Source: G963662905 sp963676725 | GTDB taxonomy: Bacteria; Bacteroidota; Bacteroidia; Bacteroidales; WRLA01 | NCBI GenBank assembly: GCA_963676725.1 | Contig: OY781463.1 | Location: 4,836,001-4,900,000 of the forward strand | Length of the DNA: 64,000 bases | Direction: 5' to 3' | Shown: positions 47,417-57,000 of the stretch, piece after piece | Layout of the letters: each line of letters starts with the position of its first letter | How positions within the stretch are numbered: the first letter of the stretch is position 1 | Notes under the pieces: generated by a model | Database searches by the model: none | Seen by the model: only the letters and a program-made list of their open reading frames with translations | What the model was told of the DNA's origin: nothing | Program-made: the position numbers and the translations under genes

Positions 47417-47441
47417 GTTTTTATAATACACAGCAAAAAGA

Positions 47442-47472
47442 AAAGGCGCAGATCCAAAATCTGCGCCTTTCT
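47442..47472 (+). terminator. Intrinsic terminator after the T9SS cargo gene
   Basis: Perfect 12-bp stem AAAGGCGCAGAT / ATCTGCGCCTTT, 5-nt loop, then TCTTAATTTT. Confidence 0.9.
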
Positions 47473-47524
47473 TAATTTTACTATGCCACATTTAATGTTT
47501 TGAATAACAATAATATATATATAT

Positions 47525-49735
47525 CTATTTTTTCGGGCTCTTTCCCTGAAATTCAGAACAATCTGTTTGCCAGAATGCAAATGCAAAGATGCTTGCTAAT
47601 TTTTCCATTGATTTTGTTTTCGTACTGTTGAAATAGTGTCCTTCGTCGAAGTCCACCATCATTAAACTTAGATTGTCACCTGAAGTGTTTTGTTGCATTT
47701 TAGCAATAAACTTGCCCGATTGCCACGGGCTTACTCTTAAATCGTTCATTCCTACTACAGCCAGAAAAGGAGGGTATTTTGCATCCTTATCTATATGCAG
47801 ATAGGCATCCATTTCTATTAAATCTTTGCAATCTGCAGAGTCTGTTATAGATCCAAATTCTTTAGCATGATTAAGCCCACTGGGCATGTTTGCGATGCGA
47901 ACAGCATTGAGCATTCCTACTTCACTTATTATAGCGGCAAATAAATCAGGCCTTTCGGTCATTGACCTGCCAATCACAATTCCGCCGGCACTACCTCCAT
48001 AAATAACCAATTTTTTATTCGATGTATATTTTTGATCTATTAGGAATTCAGCACAGGCAATAAAATCTTTCCAAGAATTGGCTTTGTTGTGGTTTTTTCC
48101 TTGTGTATGCCATAAATTCCCTTTTTCTCCACCTCCGCGTATATGCGAAAAACATAAGATACCACCATTTTCAACCCAAGTTAACCAATCGGGCATAAAA
48201 TAGGGCCTCCAGGAGATGCCATAGGCGCCATATCCATAGAGTAGGGTGGGGTTATTCCCGTCTTTTTTAATTCCCTTTTTTGATATAAGTGATAAGGGAA
48301 CCATTTCGCCATCATGCGATTGTATGTTTAATTCCTCAACATCAAACTTTTCAAATTCCGGGTATTTTGCATCAGAAGCCAGCTGCTCCTTTGTGAAGCT
48401 ATTGGTAATCGGATTATATTTCATTCGTTGGAGATCATTGATCCAACCACTTACAGAAACCCATAAATCGGGGGAGCTTGGTGATTTGCTGTCAATAGAA
48501 ATACGACCAAATTTACCGGGAAGCTTCATGTTTTTATCTTCATTATTGATGTAGGAATAGAGCTTCGCTTCAACACCATTTTTGCTTGTAGTATAATACA
48601 ATCCGGAACTTGTAATCTTAAAATTTTGGATCACCTCATCGGTTTTTTCAGGAATCAATATCTCAGGGGAATTAAAGTCAGCATTATTTAAACTCACTCT
48701 GGAAATATTATGGTTCGAGGCATTGTGGGCAGAAATAAATATAAAATCATCGCCAACGAAAGTACCCCGAATAACTTCGTGCTCCTTTTTATATAATGGT
48801 TTCCAATGAAGTGTTCCATTGGAAACATTTTCTACACTTGTATAATAGGCATCATTAAAGGTATTGGGACCGGAAACGATCCCAATTAAATATTTGGAAT
48901 TTTGGTGGTTTAGCAAAACATCAGGGAAATCTTCTGGTTTTATATCAAGCTCAGGACAAGAGGCTTTGCTAAACACATCTACAAGGCTTGAGGCATCCTC
49001 GCCTATTTTATAATACATGGTTTTCATGTCTAATAAGGCATTGCTATTCAGTGCTGTATCATTATTGTAGGCCAAATATAGAAAACCTTTATTATTGGGC
49101 AACCAAGTAACGGTTTGTTCGGAAGCATTAAAATTATTTTCAAGCACTTGTGGTAAAATACTCTTGCTTGAAAGATCGTATAGCACAATCTGCATTTTAT
49201 CGCTACCCTGTGATGCAAGGGCAATGGCTATTTTATCGCCTTCCCAATCGGGCGAATAATCATATATTACAAGATCGGTATTGTTATTTAACTTTAAATC
49301 AAGGGGATTTAAAAGCATTTCTTCTTTTGCGGCACGGTTTTTTCGATAGTACAATTTAAAAAGCTCCTCATCAGATTTCCTTTTTAAGTAGAAATAACGA
49401 TCGTTTTTTGTTGTCCGGATTTTGGTAATATGCTCTAGTTTCCGGTGATTATATTTATCCATTAATTCGATCAGATTCTCCCTGCCCGGAATAGTAGATA
49501 GCACAGAATCAGCATATTTTCCTTGGTACCGAAACCAGTTCAGGACATTTGTGTCATTGAGATTTTCTAATTGCCTGAAATCGTCGCAGATTATTGTGTC
49601 GAAGTATTTTTCGGCAACCGCTTTTGGCTGAATGAAAGTTTGTTTTTGGGAAATTGCAATCTCTTCTGCTCTCTTGGTGTTTGTGCATCCAATGAGCAGG
49701 ATAAGGCAAATGAATGGAATATGCGTTTTTTTCAT
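47525..49735 (-). CDS. Prolyl oligopeptidase family (S9) lipoprotein
   Basis: 736 residues. The lipobox LLIGCTN (Cys16) indicates a lipid-anchored envelope enzyme. The N-terminal part is a seven-bladed propeller; the C-terminal alpha/beta hydrolase holds the triad Ser582 (YGGSAGG), Asp665 (GMNDLRV) and His700 (FDEGHYF). It cleaves short peptides after proline (or related residues). Length and order match S9A. The gene stands alone, upstream of transposon debris at 49736-50078. Confidence 0.9.
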   Translation of the reverse strand: MKKTHIPFICLILLIGCTNTKRAEEIAISQKQTFIQPKAVAEKYFDTIICDDFRQLENLNDTNVLNWFRYQGKYADSVLSTIPGRENLIELMDKYNHRKLEHITKIRTTKNDRYFYLKRKSDEELFKLYYRKNRAAKEEMLLNPLDLKLNNNTDLVIYDYSPDWEGDKIAIALASQGSDKMQIVLYDLSSKSILPQVLENNFNASEQTVTWLPNNKGFLYLAYNNDTALNSNALLDMKTMYYKIGEDASSLVDVFSKASCPELDIKPEDFPDVLLNHQNSKYLIGIVSGPNTFNDAYYTSVENVSNGTLHWKPLYKKEHEVIRGTFVGDDFIFISAHNASNHNISRVSLNNADFNSPEILIPEKTDEVIQNFKITSSGLYYTTSKNGVEAKLYSYINNEDKNMKLPGKFGRISIDSKSPSSPDLWVSVSGWINDLQRMKYNPITNSFTKEQLASDAKYPEFEKFDVEELNIQSHDGEMVPLSLISKKGIKKDGNNPTLLYGYGAYGISWRPYFMPDWLTWVENGGILCFSHIRGGGEKGNLWHTQGKNHNKANSWKDFIACAEFLIDQKYTSNKKLVIYGGSAGGIVIGRSMTERPDLFAAIISEVGMLNAVRIANMPSGLNHAKEFGSITDSADCKDLIEMDAYLHIDKDAKYPPFLAVVGMNDLRVSPWQSGKFIAKMQQNTSGDNLSLMMVDFDEGHYFNSTKTKSMEKLASIFAFAFWQTDCSEFQGKSPKK

Positions 49736-50078
49736 CGTCGGTTTTTTTGCAGATGGAACGGCAGTCTCTTGAAGGCTGTGGGCGCGCGAACTATCGTGGG
49801 GGCATCAAAAAACCTCCGTGCTTTTTAGATTCTACCGTAATATTGCATAAAGTTAGCAAATATTTGCACGCTAAGGCCATTAATTTTTTAAACACTTCGG
49901 TAAAGAAGAGCATTTGCACCCAGAAAATGTATTTTTTTCAGACTCATTCTCTAATTCTATTTTTTAAATCTACTTGTCTTTCAGACTAGTTATTGAAAAT
50001 GTAATTCCAAATATCAGTTAAATAGATTAAGGCATTATTCGGGCGTAAATATTTACTATTCTCAAAAGCTATCTTATG
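49736..50078. other. Intergenic stretch with IS1182 transposase C-terminal scrap
   Basis: The minus strand of about 49827-49883 reads NGLSVQIFANFMQYYGRI and stop, aligned with NALRTQIFAKFMPYLGTI and stop of the intact transposase at 59417. The remaining sequence holds nothing I can support. Confidence 0.6.
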
Positions 50079-51077
50079 CTACTGATTTTGGGAAATCTGA
50101 TAATTAATGACATTTGATGTTGAAACATACTTCACACTTGTTCCTTCAACAAGCCGTTCCTTCCAGGTAATTGTAACATCAAGATCCGAAGAGGTTTCTC
50201 CGCTAATTTCAACGAGTGCATATCCATGCTCTATTTTATGGTAAATGGGGTTGATTGTATAATCAGCATTATCTCCATTGTATTTGTATCTAGGCATCAG
50301 CCAAGCTCCTCCACTCCCAACAACGCATTGATAAAGATTATTTTCTGCATTTCCATCTCCGTCGTCTATTTCTGTAGCATCAAAGAAATGGTCGTGCCCA
50401 CAAAAGTAGGTTTTAACACCTGCATCACTTAGGCTTTGCCAAAATGTGTTTCGTTCCGTTGGATAATCATCGAGGCAATCGGTATGAAACACTTTAAATG
50501 CCGCTTCATGACCAAAAACAAAAACATGTGGTTGCATGTTTTCGCCAAGCTGTTCATCTAACCATGTTTGATTTATTCTATGAATATTTATATAGTTATC
50601 TAGCCCAATAAAGAAAGCATTTTTATGATTGAAGGAGTAGGTAAGATTTAATTCACCGGAAGGGCCATTTTGCGGTAAAGCTTTCTCTCCGGCAAAAATA
50701 CTGTTCCATATCGTTATATCATTATTTGCATCATCTTCATGATTCCCACGAATCGGATAAATTCCAATACCCTCATCATACAAAGGCTGGAAAATTACTT
50801 GCCACATATTTAGTTCTGTTTCAAGTTCGGTGGCCGAAGTCATTTTACCACCTTCAACAATATCTCCACAAATCAAGATTAAATCAATACTGTCTTGAAG
50901 GAAATAGGGAATCATTTCTTTAATTGTATCAGAGCCCATGCTTACGTGCGTATCGCCAACCACCGCAAATTTCCACACTTTATTTTCCACTGTCGGATTT
51001 TGAATTTCTTCTTTATTGCAATTTACTAAAAGCGTACTAATTGCCAATATTAATCCGAAAAACATGATTTTTTTCAT
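50079..51077 (-). CDS. Calcineurin-type metallophosphoesterase lipoprotein
   Basis: 332 residues. The lipobox LLVNCNK (Cys20) predicts membrane anchoring. The metal-binding series is complete: VGDTHVS, CGDIVEG, RGNHEDD, FGHEAAF and CGHDHFFD. Such enzymes hydrolyse phosphoesters or phospholipids; the substrate is unknown. Last gene of a minus-strand run with a DUF1566 lipoprotein and a T9SS redoxin, separated by 14 and 40 bp, so probably an operon. Confidence 0.87.
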   Translation of the reverse strand: MKKIMFFGLILAISTLLVNCNKEEIQNPTVENKVWKFAVVGDTHVSMGSDTIKEMIPYFLQDSIDLILICGDIVEGGKMTSATELETELNMWQVIFQPLYDEGIGIYPIRGNHEDDANNDITIWNSIFAGEKALPQNGPSGELNLTYSFNHKNAFFIGLDNYINIHRINQTWLDEQLGENMQPHVFVFGHEAAFKVFHTDCLDDYPTERNTFWQSLSDAGVKTYFCGHDHFFDATEIDDGDGNAENNLYQCVVGSGGAWLMPRYKYNGDNADYTINPIYHKIEHGYALVEISGETSSDLDVTITWKERLVEGTSVKYVSTSNVINYQISQNQ

Positions 51078-51091
51078 AACGTTGATCAGTT

Positions 51092-52312
51092 TTAATTTGA
51101 AATATTTCTAACGCAACGCACATAATTATATACAATGCGAACATCGCCCTGTGGCCCCTTAAATTGTGGAAAATCAGCTTCATTTCCCGATTTTGGGTCA
51201 CTTCGTTGTGCACCTGCTCCATGTACATCATACAGAACACCGTTCATTTTGCCTTGTGCTTTCCCGAAAGCAATATAAACGGCATACGCCCCCGGGTTCA
51301 TCCCGTCGAGATGAGTTGTCCCTGTCCAAAAATAAGGGTATTGACCTGACACACCGTCGGGGTCTTCAATTGAAGTGGTTGAAAATACAGGATCAATTGC
51401 GGGAGAATTTGTTACTGATGGACAGCGGGTATAATCCACAATGCTTTGAAGTTCTTTAGCATTGGGCAAACGCCAATCGGAATAAGCTGCTAATGTCAAA
51501 TTTTCAGCATAAGAAAGCGCATTCTCCCAATCCCGAGCTGTTCCGTCATCGTCTTTTTGCCACATTAATCCGCTTGCTTTATCTGAAATTGTTCCGTCCA
51601 TATTATCCGTAAAATCATTAACTCCATAACTTGTATTAGCACGTACCATCCTGAAATACATTTTATTGGGTGTCGAATTTCCTGCAGCTTGCTTATATTT
51701 AGGATATCCTTTTATGCGCCCATCAACAAAATTTACTCCGAATACAGTTTCAGAGTCTGTAAATGTTGTGCCCATATATTCTGTTGACGTCCATGTTTGT
51801 GCATCAATCTCTCTTTCCCCGATACTAACATCGCCTATTGGCTGATAAAAAAAATTAGTATCGATAAACATATCAATAGCCTTCTCTCCCATAACTTTCC
51901 CTGAAAATATTATTAGGGAGTAAAGTTCTTTTATTGTTGGAACGCGCCAATCTGTATATCCACCTAAAGTAGATTCCTCTGCCTTTTCGAAAGCTTTTTC
52001 AAAAGTAAGCTTTTCCCCCATATCTTGTTCCCACATTAATCCGGTTACATTGTCTGTAATTGTTCCATCTTCATTATTGGTATATGATGGCTTATTTCCG
52101 GTATAATTGGCATCTTGTCCATAAAACGCATCGCTCTGGGATGGTGTAGAACTAATAGCCAGATCGGTGTAAAAGGTTTCCACATCAGTATCAACAATAG
52201 GATAGGTATGACTCAAATTTGTTTCATTTTCTTGTAAAGAAACTTCGTCTTTCTCACAACTTATTAGTAAGCTAAAAAAACAAGCAATAAATAACAATCT
52301 TTTTTCCTTCAT
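51092..52312 (-). CDS. DUF1566 (Lcl-like) lipoprotein with two repeats
   Basis: 406 residues with lipobox LLISCEK (Cys19). Two copies of the DUF1566 fold are seen: DNVTGLMWEQDMG...GGYTDWRVPTIKELYSLI and DKASGLMWQKDDD...AAYSDWRLPNAKELQSIV, the second ending in a conserved ...YVRCVRN. Lcl-type domains bind carbohydrates or host surfaces in other bacteria. Exposed lipoprotein; ligand unknown. Middle gene of the 54434-50079 run. Confidence 0.85.
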   Translation of the reverse strand: MKEKRLLFIACFFSLLISCEKDEVSLQENETNLSHTYPIVDTDVETFYTDLAISSTPSQSDAFYGQDANYTGNKPSYTNNEDGTITDNVTGLMWEQDMGEKLTFEKAFEKAEESTLGGYTDWRVPTIKELYSLIIFSGKVMGEKAIDMFIDTNFFYQPIGDVSIGEREIDAQTWTSTEYMGTTFTDSETVFGVNFVDGRIKGYPKYKQAAGNSTPNKMYFRMVRANTSYGVNDFTDNMDGTISDKASGLMWQKDDDGTARDWENALSYAENLTLAAYSDWRLPNAKELQSIVDYTRCPSVTNSPAIDPVFSTTSIEDPDGVSGQYPYFWTGTTHLDGMNPGAYAVYIAFGKAQGKMNGVLYDVHGAGAQRSDPKSGNEADFPQFKGPQGDVRIVYNYVRCVRNISN

Positions 52313-52352
52313 TTTTTTAAATTTTGTCAGTTAAATTTCTTTTTTTTGACTA

Positions 52353-54434
52353 CTATTTAATCACGCGTTTCACAAACACTTCATCTCCCGCAGACATCCT
52401 AAGGATATATACACCTTTGCACAAATCGCTAAAATTAATGTCAATCCTATTATTGGAAGCCTCATAAACTCTTTTCACTACTTTTCCGGCCGTATTATAG
52501 ACATCTACTGTAATAGGTGTACTAAGCTGCGGAAATACTATGTTTAAATTATCCACTACAGGGTTGGGGAACAGACTAACCATATCTGTGCTTTCTATTA
52601 GTTCTGTTGAGCCAGATGGATTCGCATTAAGCAAATCGTAAATCGTAGAAATAACCATCTGTGGTTGATGACCAAAAAAAGTTTTAACCACTTTTCCCTC
52701 TTGGTCAATTATAAAACCACGCCCAAACGGCATATTACCAACATTTGGATGCGATAAAACACTTCCTCCAATAGTTCCGTCAGCATCATACAACATTGGG
52801 CCACGTTGGTAAAAATTAGTCGTCCAGGTGTTTATCCAATCTAGCGGATCTCTTTCAAATTGATTTTCATTCAGCACATAGGTCTCCACATTTGGATTAT
52901 CCGCAAACTCCTTAATAATGGTATTTTGCATGTCTGCTTCAGCTGAGGGACAAGCAGGACACCATGTGCCAAATACCTGTATCCATACAAGCTTTCCTCT
53001 TTGCTCAGAAAGCGTGAATTCACCCTCTGAATAAACTCCCGTTTCCGGATTAGTATATATAGTTGGAAGCGTAAAATCAGGAACTTCTTCGCCTGCATCT
53101 AATGATGAGGTGTTTCCATATAGTTGTATAGGAAGAGGGTTTTCATCAGGATCATTAGAGTTAATATATAATATCTCGCCTGTGTTTTCAACACCCTGAG
53201 TATAGCTTACGTCAAAGAAAAGAGTGTCGCCGGGTTCAACAGATTGGGGTGTTAAGGTAGTCGAAAAGTCACCCGTTAATACTGACACATCATCAATAAT
53301 TAAAGCACCTCCACCCTGATTAACAAGATAGTGATTTTCAGTTCCCCCAGCTGCCGGAAAACGGATTCGTTGTGTACTGCTCGTTATGTCCGGAACGCTT
53401 GATTCAGCCAATGGTTTAATTCGGTAACAATCAACCGAATTCCAGCAAGCAACCAATAGGGTGCTGTCATTAGCTGCACCAACACCAAAAGACGTTCTAA
53501 TATATGCTTTTTCATAAAATCTACTTGTTTTCTCCGAAGCAGCCAGTGTCATTTCTGTCCCATCGCCAATCTCAAAAACCGAAACACCACCAAAGGTTGA
53601 AGCGGCTAAATATTGACCGACCCAACAAACATCCTCGGCACAACCACTTAAAGGATACACCTCACGCGACGACAAATCTCCATTTTTATAAACACAAATA
53701 CCTGCACCACCGCATGCCAGATAAACGCGACCATCTCTTGCTTCAATATCTTGAGCCGTGCCCATGCCAGTTGTCGTTGTTTCTCCTGCTAGAATTATTG
53801 GGGTGGCAGGATTAGTAATGTCAACAACTTTTAATCCTCCGCCACCGTCAGCAACATAAAGTGTGTCGCCACTTAAAGCCATATCAAAAACATCGGTAAA
53901 GCCTTCGGTAAGCGATCCTATTAAAATAGGGTTTTCTGGATTTGTTAAAGCATATATCCTGATTCCTTTATCATGAGCTGCCGCATAGAGGAAGTCGCCA
54001 TACACCTTTAATTTTTCAAAGAACACATTGGTCTCAGTGACAGTTTTCACACTTACAATATCATCTGCAGTTATCTTGGATATGCCAAAGCCCGTGGTAG
54101 AGACTCGCCCTTCTGACTGATGATTGTTTACATACAGATAGGTATCCTTATATATAGCCACATCTCGTCCACCACCTCTTTGCGCACGCAAGTCATAATC
54201 GGTACTTCCTGATATCGACATGGTTTCCGTATTGACAATGGCAAGGCCAACGCTATTAATTAAAATCCGGCCATTTGATAGACCATTGGCACCGAGTAAA
54301 TGGTCGGTTCCTTCAAAATTTATGTCGGAGGCTTGGTAAAGGTATCTGCCAACAGGCTCTAATACAAGGTCTGATTGAGCAAATATGCCAAAGGACAACA
54401 AGAGACCCCCAAGGGCCAAGAAAATTCTTTTCAT
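52353..54434 (-). CDS. T9SS-secreted LVIVD-repeat / redoxin protein
   Basis: 693 residues. A signal peptide ends at FGIFAQ (about residue 20). LVIVD-type propeller repeats (about 60-330; GGLKVVDITNPATPIILAG) are followed by an Ig-like segment (350-440) and a thioredoxin-fold domain (about 448-600) with CxxC in GTWCPACPSAEADM. A T9SS type A sorting domain (about 615-693; LFPNPVVDNLNIVF, LCKGVYILRM, KRVIK) ends the protein. A redox-active module exported to the outside is unusual; the partner may be another surface protein. First gene of a run with the two lipoproteins. Confidence 0.87.
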   Translation of the reverse strand: MKRIFLALGGLLLSFGIFAQSDLVLEPVGRYLYQASDINFEGTDHLLGANGLSNGRILINSVGLAIVNTETMSISGSTDYDLRAQRGGGRDVAIYKDTYLYVNNHQSEGRVSTTGFGISKITADDIVSVKTVTETNVFFEKLKVYGDFLYAAAHDKGIRIYALTNPENPILIGSLTEGFTDVFDMALSGDTLYVADGGGGLKVVDITNPATPIILAGETTTTGMGTAQDIEARDGRVYLACGGAGICVYKNGDLSSREVYPLSGCAEDVCWVGQYLAASTFGGVSVFEIGDGTEMTLAASEKTSRFYEKAYIRTSFGVGAANDSTLLVACWNSVDCYRIKPLAESSVPDITSSTQRIRFPAAGGTENHYLVNQGGGALIIDDVSVLTGDFSTTLTPQSVEPGDTLFFDVSYTQGVENTGEILYINSNDPDENPLPIQLYGNTSSLDAGEEVPDFTLPTIYTNPETGVYSEGEFTLSEQRGKLVWIQVFGTWCPACPSAEADMQNTIIKEFADNPNVETYVLNENQFERDPLDWINTWTTNFYQRGPMLYDADGTIGGSVLSHPNVGNMPFGRGFIIDQEGKVVKTFFGHQPQMVISTIYDLLNANPSGSTELIESTDMVSLFPNPVVDNLNIVFPQLSTPITVDVYNTAGKVVKRVYEASNNRIDINFSDLCKGVYILRMSAGDEVFVKRVIK

Positions 54435-54550
54435 AATATTAGTAATTAATTACTTCCCTGGCTGAAATATGCGTTTTTATCCGGCATAAGAACCAAAGTT
54501 GTATTTAGTTTCATATGTTGAGACTATATTCTTAGCATAAGGTTTAATTA

Positions 54551-54880
54551 GAGTCTGTCTATAAAGCCCAACTTCTGCGTTGTTGCTCAAAATCTAAATC
54601 CTCATCCCGTAACTGCGGGATGAGGATTTAGATTTTGAGCACGTACTTCGGCTAGCTCAGCACAGCATAACAGCTCGACCTCGAGCATTCTGAACCAGAA
54701 ACACGAGTTTAGACAAGCCCGCATAAGACATTCATATACGCCGAATAAACATAAATCCTTCATCCGCTGAGGCGCATTGATTGCTGCCCTTCTTAATAAT
54801 GTGGCTAAATCCCCATGGTTCCTTTGATGCTTCCGTATGCCTATTTCCAATAATTGGATAGTGAAAGAAGATGTCACAGC
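54551..54880 (-). pseudogene. Degraded IS1182-family element
   Basis: The segment 54690-54850 aligns at DNA level with 59600-59720 of the intact IS (for example CATCCGCTGAGGCGCATTG versus CATCCGCCGAGGCGCGTTG) and encodes EPWGFSHIIKK...NQCASADEGFMFI against RQWGFSYIMTK...QRASADVGFIFI. AGTCTGTCTATAAAGCC at 54552-54568 resembles the IS terminal repeat. Stops and frameshifts throughout; inactive. Confidence 0.75.
54585..54640. terminator. Perfect 25-bp hairpin inside the IS1182 remnant
   Basis: Arms 54585-54609 and 54616-54640 are exact reverse complements (core AAATCCTCATCCCG / CGGGATGAGGATTT) around a 6-nt loop. It probably works as a terminator that blocks read-through into or out of the element. 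Confidence 0.7.
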
Positions 54881-54893
54881 CTTAATATTCCGT

Positions 54894-55011
54894 TGGCCGT
54901 TTTGTAGAAAAAACACGAAAAATTGATTCCCCATTATATATTGTACACCGGTTTCGTTCAACACAAAGCACATATTCCGGCTCAGGCCGGAAAACGATGC
55001 TTAATTGTTGT
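54894..55011. repeat. 118-bp direct repeat, copy 1
   Basis: Identical over all 118 bases to 57001-57118. The right half is an attC-like palindrome; the left half continues past it. In this copy the repeat overlaps the 3' end of the DUF1016 gene and supplies its last ten codons. Confidence 0.95.
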
Positions 55012-55013
55012 AG
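54956..55013 (-). other. attC-like site 1
   Basis: Read on the minus strand it runs from CTACAAC to GTTGAAC (GTTRRRY). Inner arms TCCGGC / GCCGGA and AAGCA / TGCTT give the paired L-box look of attC. It lies at the 3' end of the DUF1016 nuclease gene, as expected for a cassette. Confidence 0.6.
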
Positions 55014-56034
55014 CCAGTTCTTGCTCGATCTCTTCTATTGTCGGCAATTCGGTCTTTAAGTCAGTCGGTATCGATTTCACAATATCATATTCAGCAACCC
55101 CAATTGGTTGAGTTGTTCCTCGCAATGCATATTCAGCTATCACTTCCGATTTACTTTTACAAAGAAGTAGCCCTATCGTTGGATTTTCACCTTCACTTTT
55201 CATTAAATCGTCAACTGCCGAAAGATACAAATTCATTTTCCCTGCGTATTCTGCTCTGAATTTCACTGATTTCAATTCCACAACCACATAACATTTCAAT
55301 TTGATATGGTAGAAAAGTAAGTCAATGTAGAAATCTTCTCCGTCAATTTTTATAGGAACTTGTCGCCCAACAAATGAAAAACCACCTCCAAGTTCAAGAA
55401 GGAATGAAGTGATGTGCTTAACGAGTTGTTCTTCAATGTCTTTTTCTAATGCCTTTTCCTTTAAAGTCAGAAAATCAAATTTGTAAGGGTCTTTCAAGGT
55501 TTCAATCGCTAATTCTGATTGTGGCATTGGTAGCGTATCATTGAAATTCGTTATGGCTTTCCCTGAACGGTTATAAAAATCTAAATCTATCTGATGCTCC
55601 AAAACTGCCCGAGACCAATTGTTTTCTAAAGTTTTGTTGATGTAAAATATAGCTTCTTCTATTTTGTCAGCTTTTGTGATAATCAGTACGTTATGGCCCC
55701 ATGGAATTTGTCCAACAAGTTGCTGGACTTTTTCAATTTCAAGTCCTGATTTTGCATAAAACTCGTACCATTTCCTCATTGAGAAAAGATTTGACCGAGA
55801 AAAGCCTTGTTGATTTGGAAAGTGATTTCTTAAATCTTTCGATGCATTTTCAACAACTGACGTTCCCCAGTTTCCATGATTTATTTTTTCCGAAATTGAT
55901 TTACCAATCCTCCAATACAAATCCAAAAGTACATGATTTACAGAAATTGCCGCTTTAATCTGGGATTTTTGAATTTCTGATTTTAGTTCTTCAATCCACT
56001 TTTTATATTCACTCGAATTTTGAATTAATTCCAT
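54982..56034 (-). CDS. DUF1016/YhcG-family PDDEXK nuclease
   Basis: 350 residues. The N-terminal DUF1016 helical domain (about 15-160; RIGKSISEKINHGNWGTSVV, GFSRSNLFSMRKWY) and C-terminal PDDEXK nuclease (about 180-330; FYIDLLFYH, then VVVELKSVKF and GKMNLYLSAVD) are complete, with Asp and ExK of the active site visible. These proteins are linked to restriction-modification, recombination or mobile-element defence. The final residues TTIKHRFPA come from the 118-bp repeat, not the family. It is a single-gene unit between attC-like sites 1 and 2. Confidence 0.9.
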   Translation of the reverse strand: MELIQNSSEYKKWIEELKSEIQKSQIKAAISVNHVLLDLYWRIGKSISEKINHGNWGTSVVENASKDLRNHFPNQQGFSRSNLFSMRKWYEFYAKSGLEIEKVQQLVGQIPWGHNVLIITKADKIEEAIFYINKTLENNWSRAVLEHQIDLDFYNRSGKAITNFNDTLPMPQSELAIETLKDPYKFDFLTLKEKALEKDIEEQLVKHITSFLLELGGGFSFVGRQVPIKIDGEDFYIDLLFYHIKLKCYVVVELKSVKFRAEYAGKMNLYLSAVDDLMKSEGENPTIGLLLCKSKSEVIAEYALRGTTQPIGVAEYDIVKSIPTDLKTELPTIEEIEQELATTIKHRFPA

Positions 56035-56112
56035 TTATTAACATTTTTCCCAAAGATAAAATTTATCAGCTTAATTTCTTGTTATGCAGGTCGTTTTCTT
56101 GAATTTAAGATT
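56035..56112. other. Short leader between the DUF1016 gene and attC-like site 2
   Basis: A+T-rich, nothing further seen. Confidence 0.3.
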
Positions 56113-56242
56113 GGCTACGTATGGCGGTATGAATAGTTGCCGATTGCGGGTTACTTACCTGTCCAGTTACACCGAACTTAATGCGGGCTACAACCCCTGA
56201 ATAACCTACTAAACGGCAATTATTTATGAGCACGTGTTGAAC
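56113..56242 (-). other. attC-like site 2
   Basis: Ends on the plus strand with GTTGAAC (56236-56242). Arms GTATGAATAGTTGCCG (56127-56142) and CGGCAATTATTTATGA (56214-56229) pair at 12 of 16 positions. The core (GATTGCG, CCTGTC, GCGGGCTACAA) is shared with attC-like site 5, showing the two are homologous structured repeats. The left box is degraded. Confidence 0.55.
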
Positions 56243-56379
56243 TAAACCTCCCTCCGGTCGGCAGCTTCACCAAAGATATGACTTTTACGTATAAGGATTT
56301 ATTTATTAATCGATAAATTTTATCCTTATGAGAAAAACAATCCAAGATGAAGCCTGCCTTAAGGTAGAAGGCTTCCGTG

Positions 56380-56831
56380 AGATGCGATGCCCTGAGCGCC
56401 TGTCCTGAGCTTAGTCGAAGGGAAGTCGAAGGGGCTACGCAATTCATGCAGCTTATTAATGGCAGATCACGCTCCACCCACGGAAATTACCTTCGCCAAA
56501 TTGCAAAGATGGCGACAAGCAAAAAATCTCAACACTGCCAGGGGAATTGTTCCTGCAAAGGTTCTGCCTGCACATCCTGCCACATGGGTTTACCCGTATT
56601 AGGCATTATGGTTTTATGTCTTCAGCTGCCAAGGGGAAAGCTTTGCTCTCTCTTTTTGAATACTTTATGCAAGCAAAACCGGCTAAACGGCAGCTAAAGT
56701 GGCAGCAAATAGCAGAAACGCGATTACAAATCGTTGTGGGCTTTTGCAGGCATTGTGGGGCAAAAATGAGGATTGTGGAAATAATCCCGAATGCATTCCA
56801 TCAGCCAATACGTGCCCCAACTGCTTGTTGA
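56380..56831 (+). pseudogene. IS91-family transposase remnant (C-terminal part)
   Basis: The reading GELFLQRFCLHILPHGFTRI then RHYGFMSS, and further on CRHCGAKMRIVE, is the C-terminal half of a Y2 (HUH) transposase of the IS91 type. The upstream part (EITFAKLQRWRQAK) is in another frame, and there is no N-terminal half. A TCCTGAGCTTAGTCGAAGG repeat (56403-56421) sits in its 5' part. Inactive. Confidence 0.75.
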
Positions 56832-57000
56832 TTGTGGTGCACATGCTTTCCCGTTTTTTTTGAAATCTTGTTTATGCAGGACGATATTGCCCTAGCCTAG
56901 AAAAAGCTACATAACTCCGCTCCAAATAGCGGCATAAGGTTCTTATCTGTGTATGCAAAACCCGCCAAATGCTGTCGCAAGATGGTAATATTCCCGCCAA

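Noticed and set aside
54602..54973. 123-residue minus-strand frame
   Set aside because: It is a chance frame across the IS1182 remnant and the 118-bp repeat; the transposase similarity is in another frame.
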